From positions 62,001 to 126,000 of the forward strand of contig NZ_QQAR01000014.1 in the NCBI RefSeq assembly GCF_003350375.1: 64,000 bases of DNA, given 5' to 3'. Numbering within the stretch: the first letter of the stretch is position 1; every line of letters begins with the position of its first letter. A program made the translations under genes and the position numbers. A model generated the notes under the pieces. It searched no databases. It saw only the letters and a program-made list of their open reading frames with translations, and was not told where the DNA came from. Source of the stretch: Flavobacterium sp. AG291. Lineage in GTDB: Bacteria > Bacteroidota > Bacteroidia > Flavobacteriales > Flavobacteriaceae. Below, one piece after another: positions 41,747-49,904 of the stretch.

Positions 41747-44700
41747 ATTCTTTATAGGCATACATTTTTTTGTGACCCGTAACAGGATTTTATCCATTGT
41801 TATAGCCTTCGCCTTTTTATTATTGTTTGGCTATTTTGCTTCTAAAATTTCGTTTGAGGAAGACATAACCAGGCTTATTCCTAAAAACGAAAAATCAGAT
41901 GAAGCAGCCAAGGTTTTAGGACAGCTTAATTTCTCCGATAAGATAACTGTTATTGTCAATGCTAAAAAGGGAGTTGCCCCGGAAGAACTTACTGAAGTAG
42001 CGGCAGCCTTTTTAGACAGTCTTAAGGGATATAAGCAGTATGATGAATATGTAAATGGAATTCAGGGTAAGGTTGAAGATGAGAATATTATAGAGACTTT
42101 TGATTTTGTTTACAACAATGTTTCTTTGTTTCTTGATGAATCTGATTACAGGAAAATTGAACAGAAACTTAGTTCGGACAGTATAGCAGCAACGGTTAAC
42201 ACTAATTACAGGTCTATAATTTCACCATCGGGTTTAGTTACTAAAGATTTTATACTTAAGGACCCTTTTGGGATTTCGTTCATTGGGCTTAACAAGCTTC
42301 GTCAGTTGGGTATGGGGGATGAATTCCACCTACAGGATGGCTATGTGATCACAAAGGACAATCAAAAATTATTGCTTTTTATAAGTCCGAAATTACCGGG
42401 TAACGAGACTAAAAAGAACACAGCTTTTGTAGATAAGCTCGATGCTATAAAGAATGAGCTGAACAGGAAATTTGAAAAGGCGGCAACGGTTGAATATTTT
42501 GGAGCCACAAATATTGCGGTAGCTAATGCGAAGCAGATTAAAAGCGACATACAAACCACAACCCTGATTGCCATCTCCCTGCTTATGCTGATACTGATGG
42601 TGTATTACCGTAAGATTCTTATACCATTCATTATTATTATCCCTACCCTGTTTGGGGTATTGTTTGCGGTGGCATTACTATACTTTTTACGCGGAACCAT
42701 ATCGGCAATATCGTTAAGTATCGGTTCGATATTGTTGGGGGTGACTATAGATTATGCGCTGCATATACTGACACATTACAAACACAATAGTGATGTAAAG
42801 GTGCTGTATAAGGATATAACGAAACCGCTAATTATGAGCAGTACAACAACAGCTTTGGCTTTTTTATGCCTGTTGTTTGTAAACTCGGGAGCACTTCAGG
42901 ATCTGGGCATTTTTGCAGCAGTGAGTGTAATGGTGTCAGCCTTATTTTCATTACTGATCATTCCGCATTTGTATAAGCCTAAAGAGACTGCAGATGTACA
43001 GCATACTACGGTTTTAGATAAGATCGCTAAATTTTCTTTTCATAATAATAAAGCTCTCATCATTATAAGTGTAATTGTTATCATTGTAAGCTTTTTTACC
43101 TTTAATAAGGTAGTTTATGATAAAGACATTTCGCAGCTTAACTTTGTTCCTGATGATATAAAACGGGCAGAAAAACATCTTGAGGCATCTACCAATGTTA
43201 CTTCAAAATCATTGTATGTTGCGGCTTATGGCAATTCTGTGGAGGAAGTATTGCAGAATAATAACAGCTTGTATTCCCAACTGGAGAGCGATAAGAAAAA
43301 GGACAGGTTATTAAGTTACAGCTCCGTTGGAGGTATTGTTTTCTCTGAGAAAGAACAACTTGAAAAGATTAAACGATGGAATGATTTCTGGACTCCCGAA
43401 CGTAAAAGACAGGTGCAGGCCGGGCTTGTTGCCGAAGGGAATAAGTTGGGATTCAAGCCGGAAGCCTATGCTGATTTTTATGGGCTGCTGTCAGCCGATT
43501 TTAAACCGATATCCCTGCAGGAATATCTAAAAGTAAAGGCTCTTTTCCTTAATGAGTTTATAACGGTAAAGGATGGTTTTTACACGGTTTCTTCGGTTGT
43601 TAAGATGTCTGATGGGCAACGTGAAACTATTGTCAATGAGCTTTCGCGCAAAAAGAATGTAATGGTTATTGACAGGCAGCAAATGAATGAAACCTTTTTG
43701 GGTGGTTTAAAAGACGATTTTAATGCACTCATCAATTATTCGTTTATTGCGGTTGTATTAATACTTTTTGTGTTCTTTAGAAGGATTGAACTTGTTATCA
43801 TAAGCTGTATTCCAATAATTATTACCGGTATTGTTACTACAGGTATCATGGCAATATTTGATGTAAAGCTTAATATATTCAGTACCATTGTCTGCACACT
43901 GGTTTTTGGGCATGGGGTTGACTTTAGTATTTTCATGACCAGTGCGCTTCAGAAGGAATACAGTACAGGGAAAAATGAAATGGCTACTTACAGGACGTCT
44001 ATACTGCTTGCAGTGCTAACAACAGTGCTTGGTATAGGTGCACTTGTTTTTGCGGGGCATCCGGCTTTAAAATCCATTTCTTCAGTATCGTTGATAGGGG
44101 TATTTGCTGCGCTAATCATTACTTTTATATTTTATCCTATACTTTTCAGATTTGCACTTAGCAAAAGGGTAAATAAGGGTAATGCTCCTTTTGAGCTGAG
44201 GACGTTACTACAGTCTGTCCTGCTTTTTGCGTATTACGGAATAGGCTCATTTTTACTTTCAATATTCAGTGTGGTATTTGTCAGGCTTCTTCCTGTGAAG
44301 AAACAATGGAAGATCATGGTTTTCCGCTATACCATGTCTAAGTTCATGAAGTCGGTATTGTACCTTAATCCATTTGTAAAGAAAAAAGTACTCAATCCGT
44401 ATAACGAAACTTTTGATAAGCCCTGCATCATTATTGCTAACCATACCTCTTTCCTGGATATACTGTCTTTAGGTATGCTTAGTCCTAAAATTATTTATCT
44501 GGTTAGTGATTGGGTATATAATTCACCAATCTTTGGAATTGGGGTTAAGCTTGCCGGATTCTATCCGGTTTCACAGGGAATTGAAGGTGGCGTTGAACAC
44601 CTGCGTAAAAAGATAGAAGAAGGCTATTCGTTGGTTATATTTCCTGAGGGTACACGCTCGAAGAGCAATCATATTCAGCGTTTTCATAAAGGCGCATTTT

Positions 44701-45410
44701 ATCTGGCGGAAGAATTTAAACTGGATATAGTACCTATACTGATACATGGGAATTCTGAAGTATTGCCTAAAGGCGATTTTATTATCTATGATGGCAGCCT
44801 GACACTGAAGATACTGGAAAGAATTACACCGGACGATGTGAGGTTTGGTACTGGATATGCCGTAAGGTCAAAAAAAATAAGCGCTTATTTTAAAGAACAG
44901 TTTTCACTGATGCGCCATGAGTGCGAGCCCGCGGGTTATTTTATGAGTAAGCTAATGCATAGTTTCGCATTTAAGGAGTCGGATATTGTTAATGAGGTAA
45001 AACAAAATCTCATGGATAAGATGGAAGCCTATAAACAGCTGGATAATTGTATTGGAGCAAAAAGTTCTATCTTGCATATAGCGGACAATTATGGCGAAAC
45101 AGCAGTGTTGCTTGCATTACAGGAGCCACAACGAAAAATTGCAGCTTATGTAACCGAGGAAGAAAAACGGGATATTGCGCGAACAAATTACATTAACAGG
45201 AAACGGGAAATTAAATATCCTGATGTTTTGGATGATGTTTTGGATGTAAACTACTCTGTTGTTATTATTGACAGTGACATGAATGTTCCTCTTGCTCTGT
45301 TGGATAAGGCAGAGTTAGTGGTGCTGATGAAGCCTTTTGATAAAGAGTATCCTGAAAATTTCAGGTTTGAGTTGGCCGATGAAGGTTTTGTGATTTTGGT
45401 GAAGGAATAG
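41739..45410 (+). CDS. MMPL-type exporter fused to PlsC acyltransferase and a C-terminal domain
   Basis: A 1223-residue fusion, start at ATG 41739 (a TTG 39 bp upstream is unlikely). Residues about 1-825 are an RND/MMPL exporter with two repeats of membrane helices; GVTIDYALHIL and HGVDFSIFMTS are the matching proton-relay segments of the halves. Residues about 870-1060 are a 1-acyl-glycerol-3-phosphate acyltransferase domain with HTSFLD (His902, Asp907) and FPEGTRS (968-974). Residues about 1090-1223 form a third domain with ILHIADNYGETAVLLAL, which looks like a degenerate methyltransferase nucleotide-binding loop. In aryl polyene clusters the exporter and acyltransferase are often separate genes, so the fusion couples lipid attachment with export. 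Confidence 0.88.
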   Translation: MHKFFIGIHFFVTRNRILSIVIAFAFLLLFGYFASKISFEEDITRLIPKNEKSDEAAKVLGQLNFSDKITVIVNAKKGVAPEELTEVAAAFLDSLKGYKQYDEYVNGIQGKVEDENIIETFDFVYNNVSLFLDESDYRKIEQKLSSDSIAATVNTNYRSIISPSGLVTKDFILKDPFGISFIGLNKLRQLGMGDEFHLQDGYVITKDNQKLLLFISPKLPGNETKKNTAFVDKLDAIKNELNRKFEKAATVEYFGATNIAVANAKQIKSDIQTTTLIAISLLMLILMVYYRKILIPFIIIIPTLFGVLFAVALLYFLRGTISAISLSIGSILLGVTIDYALHILTHYKHNSDVKVLYKDITKPLIMSSTTTALAFLCLLFVNSGALQDLGIFAAVSVMVSALFSLLIIPHLYKPKETADVQHTTVLDKIAKFSFHNNKALIIISVIVIIVSFFTFNKVVYDKDISQLNFVPDDIKRAEKHLEASTNVTSKSLYVAAYGNSVEEVLQNNNSLYSQLESDKKKDRLLSYSSVGGIVFSEKEQLEKIKRWNDFWTPERKRQVQAGLVAEGNKLGFKPEAYADFYGLLSADFKPISLQEYLKVKALFLNEFITVKDGFYTVSSVVKMSDGQRETIVNELSRKKNVMVIDRQQMNETFLGGLKDDFNALINYSFIAVVLILFVFFRRIELVIISCIPIIITGIVTTGIMAIFDVKLNIFSTIVCTLVFGHGVDFSIFMTSALQKEYSTGKNEMATYRTSILLAVLTTVLGIGALVFAGHPALKSISSVSLIGVFAALIITFIFYPILFRFALSKRVNKGNAPFELRTLLQSVLLFAYYGIGSFLLSIFSVVFVRLLPVKKQWKIMVFRYTMSKFMKSVLYLNPFVKKKVLNPYNETFDKPCIIIANHTSFLDILSLGMLSPKIIYLVSDWVYNSPIFGIGVKLAGFYPVSQGIEGGVEHLRKKIEEGYSLVIFPEGTRSKSNHIQRFHKGAFYLAEEFKLDIVPILIHGNSEVLPKGDFIIYDGSLTLKILERITPDDVRFGTGYAVRSKKISAYFKEQFSLMRHECEPAGYFMSKLMHSFAFKESDIVNEVKQNLMDKMEAYKQLDNCIGAKSSILHIADNYGETAVLLALQEPQRKIAAYVTEEEKRDIARTNYINRKREIKYPDVLDDVLDVNYSVVIIDSDMNVPLALLDKAELVVLMKPFDKEYPENFRFELADEGFVILVKE

Positions 45411-45414
45411 ACAG

Positions 45415-46938
45415 ATGAAGAAAAAGTATGACGTTGTTATAACAGGAAGTGGCTTAGGAGGGCTGGTATGTGCAATCATACTGGCTAAAGAAGGCTATAG
45501 CGTGTGCGTACTTGAAAAGAATAATCAGTTTGGAGGAAATCTGCAGACTTTTGTAAGGGATAAGACGATTTTTGATACCGGTGTACACTATATTGGCGGT
45601 TTGGGAGAAGGAGAAAACCTGAATAGCTATTTTAAGTATATAGGCATAATGGATGGGCTAAGGCTCAAAAAGATGGATGAGGATGCCTATGATATGATTT
45701 CGTTTGATGATGATGAAAATGAATATCCCCATGCGCAGGGTTATAACAACTTTGTAAAGCAGTTGGCAAAGTTCTTTCCGGAAGAAGAAGAAAATCTGAA
45801 AGCGTACTGTCAAAAGCTTATTGATACCTGTGATGCATTTCCACTATATAATTTAAAGAACGCAGAGGCAGGATACAGTGAGGCCGTAATTTCGCAGAAT
45901 GCCAAACAATATATAGATAGTGTTACCGCCAATGAAAAACTCAGGGCTGTTTTAGCAGGTTCTAATTTTTTATATGCCGGCGTTGAAGATAAATCGCCAT
46001 TGTATGTACATGCCCTGTGTATCAACTCATATATGCAAAGCTCATGGCGATGCATAAACGGGGGGAGCCAGATAACCAAACAGCTTATTAAACAGCTAAA
46101 GAAATATGGTGGAGAAACCTATAAATATAAAGAAGTAAACGGATTTGGTTTTGATGGCGACAAACCTGTTTCAGCCAAGATCAAAACGGGGGAAGAGGTT
46201 TTTGGAGATATATTTATCTCTAACATTGAACCTAAAACCACGCTAAACCTTATTGGCAAAGACAGATTCAGGAAATTATACTACAACCGTATTCAGGAGC
46301 TAGAGTGTGTATATTCTGCTTTTAGCCTTTATATAGTCTTTAAGCCTGAAACGTTTAAATACAGGAATTATAATTACTATCATTTTAAGGATAGTACAAA
46401 AGTGTGGAAAGCCATAAAGGGACCACCGGAATCCTGGCCGGAATCCTACATGGCTTCAATGAACGTTTCAGCAAAGCAGGATGAGTGGGCCGAAAGCATG
46501 ACTCTTATCGCTGCCATGGATTTTAAAGAAGTACAACCCTGGGCAGACACGCACAACACTACTGCTGAAGAATCTGACAGGGGGGAGGCTTACACACGTT
46601 TTAAAGAACATAAAACAGAGCAGCTTCTTATAGAAATAGAGAAAAAGTTTCCCGGAATAAGAGCATGTATAAAATCGGTTCATTCCTCAACGCCGTTGTC
46701 TTACAGGGATTATATAGGGGTGCACAATGGCAATATGTATGGTTATGTTAAAGATGCCAATAATCCGATGAAGACCTTTATATCGCCTAAAACAAAAATT
46801 GAGAATTTTTATTTTACAGGACAGAGTATTAATATGCACGGAATTTTAGGGGTTACTATCGGTGCTGTTGTTACCTGTAGCGAAATTTTAGGGAAAGAAT
46901 ATCTGATCAATAAAATTAACGCCGAATTAAATCAATAA
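45415..46938 (+). CDS. Phytoene-desaturase/carotenoid-isomerase-like flavoprotein
   Basis: A 507-residue FAD enzyme with GSGLGGLVCAIILAKEG at the N-terminus, EKNNQFGGNLQTF, and a C-terminal FAD motif GILGVTIGAVVTCSEI. The fold and the DTGVHYIGG motif are those of the CrtI/CrtISO carotenoid group. In a cluster that makes a conjugated aryl polyene it could isomerise or desaturate the chain, or act on the resorcinol side chain; the sequence does not discriminate. It is 4 bp from the exporter gene. Confidence 0.85.
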   Translation: MKKKYDVVITGSGLGGLVCAIILAKEGYSVCVLEKNNQFGGNLQTFVRDKTIFDTGVHYIGGLGEGENLNSYFKYIGIMDGLRLKKMDEDAYDMISFDDDENEYPHAQGYNNFVKQLAKFFPEEEENLKAYCQKLIDTCDAFPLYNLKNAEAGYSEAVISQNAKQYIDSVTANEKLRAVLAGSNFLYAGVEDKSPLYVHALCINSYMQSSWRCINGGSQITKQLIKQLKKYGGETYKYKEVNGFGFDGDKPVSAKIKTGEEVFGDIFISNIEPKTTLNLIGKDRFRKLYYNRIQELECVYSAFSLYIVFKPETFKYRNYNYYHFKDSTKVWKAIKGPPESWPESYMASMNVSAKQDEWAESMTLIAAMDFKEVQPWADTHNTTAEESDRGEAYTRFKEHKTEQLLIEIEKKFPGIRACIKSVHSSTPLSYRDYIGVHNGNMYGYVKDANNPMKTFISPKTKIENFYFTGQSINMHGILGVTIGAVVTCSEILGKEYLINKINAELNQ

Positions 46939-46939
46939 G

Positions 46940-48607
46940 ATGAAAAAGCTTGTGTGTTTTGTTACGTTAGTCAGTACAGCCTTGCTGTTGGTTTCGTGCG
47001 GAACATATAATTCTGTTCATGATAAGCCGGTAACAACGGGGTACGATGCTTCCGTTCCGGTTGTGCAAAGGCAAAATGACAGTACTTTACAAAGCGGGAA
47101 TAACTTTTTGCTAAAAAACAAACAAGGGCTTTGGGAACTTTATGTAGAGGGGGATCCGCTACAGCGAGGTATGGTAACCGGAGCACTTTCAGAGGAACTT
47201 ATCCATTTTCAGGAGGGGGCTTTTTTTAATAAGGTTAAAGATATTGTACCTTCAAAGTTTAAGCAAAAAATGCTGCGTCAGTTCTTAAAATGGTATAACC
47301 GAAAGCTGTACCTGCATGTAGAGCCTGAGTATAAAACAGAAATATACGGCCTTTCGCAACACCTGTCCCACGACTACGATTATGTTGCTCCGGCCTATTT
47401 AAGATCACTTTATTTGCATGCTGCTCACGATATAGGGCATGCCTTAACCGATTTATCGCTTGTGGGATGTACATCTTTTGCAGTATGGGGCGATAAAACG
47501 GAAGATGGTTCACTGCTCATAGCCCGTAATCTTGATTTTTATGTAGGCGACGAATTTGCAAAGAATAAGTTGGTGTCGTTTGTAAAGCCAACCACGGGAT
47601 ATCCTTTTATGTCGGTAGGTTGGGGAGGAATGATAGGTGTTCTCTCAGGGATGAATACCGAGGGATTGACGGTTACCATCAATTCCGGGAAGTCTGATAT
47701 GCCTTTGGTGGCAAAAACTCCCATATCATTGCTTACCCGACAGATTTTACAGTATGCTAAAAACATTGAAGAAGCGATTGCTATTGCAAAAAAGCATGAA
47801 GTTTTTGTTTCGGAAAGCATTATGGTAGGCAGTGCCAATGATAATAAAACCACTTTGATAGAAGTGTCGCCCGATAAGTTTGGTGTTTATGAAGTAGCTA
47901 ATACATCGCAACTGGTTTGTTCTAATCATTTTCAGAGTGATGCTTATAAAGATGATCATAAAAATAATTATGCCATAAAAAACAGCCATACCGAATACAG
48001 GTTTGAACGAATGACTGAACTTTTAGGGAAACAGGATAAGATAAACCCTGAAAAGGCTGCAGCAATTATGCGAAATACAAAAGGGCTTAGCGAAATGATT
48101 TTGGGTTATGGCAATGAAAAGGCGATAAATCAGTTACTGGCACATCATTCTGTTATATTCAGGCCGGAAGAAAGACAGGTGTGGGTTTCAGCTAATCCTT
48201 ATCAGTTAGGGGAGTATGTGGCTTATGATCTGGATGAAATATTTAGCCAAAAACATAACGGGAATATTATATCTCTTGGAATAGATTCCCTCGCAATACC
48301 TCAGGATGAATTTGTAAATTCGCAGGAATATAAAAATTATGAGGCTTACAGGGTAGAAGACCATAAGGTAGATTTAGCCATTAAGAATAAAACTAACCTT
48401 GAGTCGTCACGATTGAGAGCATATCAGGCATTAAATCCTGATTTTTGGGTGGTGCATTACAAAGCAGGGGTATATTTTTACAATAAAGGCTATTATACCG
48501 CTGCCCAAAAGGAATTTGAAAAAGCCCTTACAAAAGAAATTACTACCCTTCCGGATAAAGAGAAAACGGAAGAATATCTTAAAAAAATAAGTAAGAAACT
48601 AAATTAG
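46940..48607 (+). CDS. C45-type Ntn hydrolase/acyltransferase, lipoprotein
   Basis: A 555-residue lipoprotein (lipobox LVSC, Cys20). It belongs to the C45 (acyl-CoA:6-aminopenicillanate acyltransferase) superfamily: an autoproteolytic N-terminal nucleophile precursor with Cys177 in LVGCTSFAVWG, then LLIARNLDF, GMIGVLSGMNTEGLTVTINS, and LLTRQIL. After cleavage before Cys177 the enzyme would hydrolyse or form an amide or ester. The C-terminal part (about 490-555) looks like one TPR unit, KAGVYFYNKGYYTAAQKEFEKAL. It could transfer acyl chains outside the membrane; the substrate is unknown. Stop and the next ATG are 1 bp apart. Confidence 0.87.
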   Translation: MKKLVCFVTLVSTALLLVSCGTYNSVHDKPVTTGYDASVPVVQRQNDSTLQSGNNFLLKNKQGLWELYVEGDPLQRGMVTGALSEELIHFQEGAFFNKVKDIVPSKFKQKMLRQFLKWYNRKLYLHVEPEYKTEIYGLSQHLSHDYDYVAPAYLRSLYLHAAHDIGHALTDLSLVGCTSFAVWGDKTEDGSLLIARNLDFYVGDEFAKNKLVSFVKPTTGYPFMSVGWGGMIGVLSGMNTEGLTVTINSGKSDMPLVAKTPISLLTRQILQYAKNIEEAIAIAKKHEVFVSESIMVGSANDNKTTLIEVSPDKFGVYEVANTSQLVCSNHFQSDAYKDDHKNNYAIKNSHTEYRFERMTELLGKQDKINPEKAAAIMRNTKGLSEMILGYGNEKAINQLLAHHSVIFRPEERQVWVSANPYQLGEYVAYDLDEIFSQKHNGNIISLGIDSLAIPQDEFVNSQEYKNYEAYRVEDHKVDLAIKNKTNLESSRLRAYQALNPDFWVVHYKAGVYFYNKGYYTAAQKEFEKALTKEITTLPDKEKTEEYLKKISKKLN

Positions 48608-48608
48608 C

Positions 48609-49904
48609 ATGAACGTCCCTTCTATAGAAATGGCTTCAAAGGCCGAAATCAAATCGTATCAGGAAGAAAAGCTTATAGAAGCGTTACAATATGTTGCAGC
48701 TAATTCGCCATATTATAAAAGGCTTTTTGATAGCGGTAATATTGATATAAAAGGGATCACCACACTTGAAGACCTGCAAAAGCTTCCTGTAACCACCAAG
48801 GAACAGCTACAGGAATTTAATGACGATTTTTTATGTGTGCCCAAATCGCATATTATAGATTACACTACAACATCAGGTACATCGGGAAAACCGGTTACTT
48901 TCGGGTTGACAGATAAAGACCTCGACAGGCTTGCTTATAATGAAGCAATATCTTTTATATGTTCAGGAATTAAAGAAGGCGACGTCGTACAGCTTATGAC
49001 TACGATAGACAGGCGTTTTATGGCTGGGTTAGCTTATTTTTTAGGCCTTCGAAAAATAAAAGCCGGGGTTATTCGTGTTGGGGCAGGTGTGCCTGAGTTG
49101 CAATGGGATTCTATCCTTAAATATAATCCGTCTTACCTAATTACGGTACCGTCTTTTTTGCTTAAGCTTATAGAATATGCCGAAATTCATAATATAGATT
49201 ACAGGAATTTGGGTATAAAAGGGGCCATTTGTATTGGTGAACCTTTGAGAAATCAGGATTTTTCAAATAATACCCTATCGAAAAAGATTAAGGATAAATG
49301 GGATATTAAATTATTTTCTACCTATGCCTCTACCGAGATGAGTACTGCCTTTGCCGAATGTGAATATTCGTGTGGTGGGCATCATCATCCGGATCTGATC
49401 ATCGCTGAGGTGCTTGATGAAAATGATAATCCGGTTACCGATGGCAGCGCCGGCGAGCTTGTCGTGACTACACTAGGGATAGAAGCTATGCCACTTGTTC
49501 GTTTTAAAACCGGTGATATTGTTCAGCTGCACCAGGAGCCCTGCCAATGCGGAAGAAACAGTATGCGTATAGGGCCTGTTGTGGGCAGGAAACAGCAAAT
49601 GATAAAATACAAGGGTACGACATTATATCCTCCTGCAATGATCGATTTGCTGAGGTCTTTCCCTGAAATACAAAATCATCTCATTGAGATAAGCACAAAC
49701 GACCTTGGTACCGATGAAATACTTATAAAAGCGGTAGCAGCTAGTCCTACTGATGCGTTACTGACAGAGATAAAAGATCATTTCAGGGCTAAGCTGAGAG
49801 TTACCCCTAAAATTGTTTTTGTATCGGCAGAGGAGGTAAATAACGTAATGTTTAATCCGATGAGCCGTAAACCGATAAACTTTATTGATAAAAGAGGTTG
49901 TTAA
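48609..49904 (+). CDS. PaaK-like adenylate-forming ligase (aryl acid activation)
   Basis: A 431-residue AMP-forming ligase of the phenylacetate-CoA ligase family. The phosphate-binding loop is TTTSGTSGKPVTFG; the acyl-adenylate motif is YASTEMSTAF, with a His-rich zinc-type segment CGGHHHP and LVRFKTGDIVQLHQEPCQCGRNS, where the Cys residues match the structural zinc site of PaaK relatives. The hinge region is GRKQQMIKYKGTTLYP. It most likely activates 4-coumarate from the tyrosine ammonia-lyase as starter for the polyene. It ends the cluster; its stop overlaps the convergent gene by 4 bp. Confidence 0.88.
   Translation: MNVPSIEMASKAEIKSYQEEKLIEALQYVAANSPYYKRLFDSGNIDIKGITTLEDLQKLPVTTKEQLQEFNDDFLCVPKSHIIDYTTTSGTSGKPVTFGLTDKDLDRLAYNEAISFICSGIKEGDVVQLMTTIDRRFMAGLAYFLGLRKIKAGVIRVGAGVPELQWDSILKYNPSYLITVPSFLLKLIEYAEIHNIDYRNLGIKGAICIGEPLRNQDFSNNTLSKKIKDKWDIKLFSTYASTEMSTAFAECEYSCGGHHHPDLIIAEVLDENDNPVTDGSAGELVVTTLGIEAMPLVRFKTGDIVQLHQEPCQCGRNSMRIGPVVGRKQQMIKYKGTTLYPPAMIDLLRSFPEIQNHLIEISTNDLGTDEILIKAVAASPTDALLTEIKDHFRAKLRVTPKIVFVSAEEVNNVMFNPMSRKPINFIDKRGC

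Larger units (their letters stand above)
18607..49904. other. Flexirubin-type aryl polyene/dialkylresorcinol biosynthetic cluster
   Basis: About 31 kb of functionally related genes: halogenase-like enzyme (minus), then on the plus strand tyrosine ammonia-lyase, WG-repeat protein, ketoreductase, ketosynthase, ACP, LpxL-type acyltransferase, darA, darB, two hot-dog dehydratases, an unknown, BtrH-like acyltransferase, ABC exporter, thioesterase, two more ketosynthases with a half-ketosynthase and a second ACP, a chain-length-factor-like subunit, deacetylase, LolA, two envelope proteins, a third hot-dog protein, glycosyltransferase/DUF2062, MMPL-acyltransferase fusion, a carotenoid-oxidase-like flavoprotein, C45 hydrolase and a PaaK-like ligase. 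darA plus darB plus aryl polyene genes is the known hallmark of flexirubin. No phosphopantetheinyl transferase or transcriptional regulator gene is seen inside. Confidence 0.92.
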
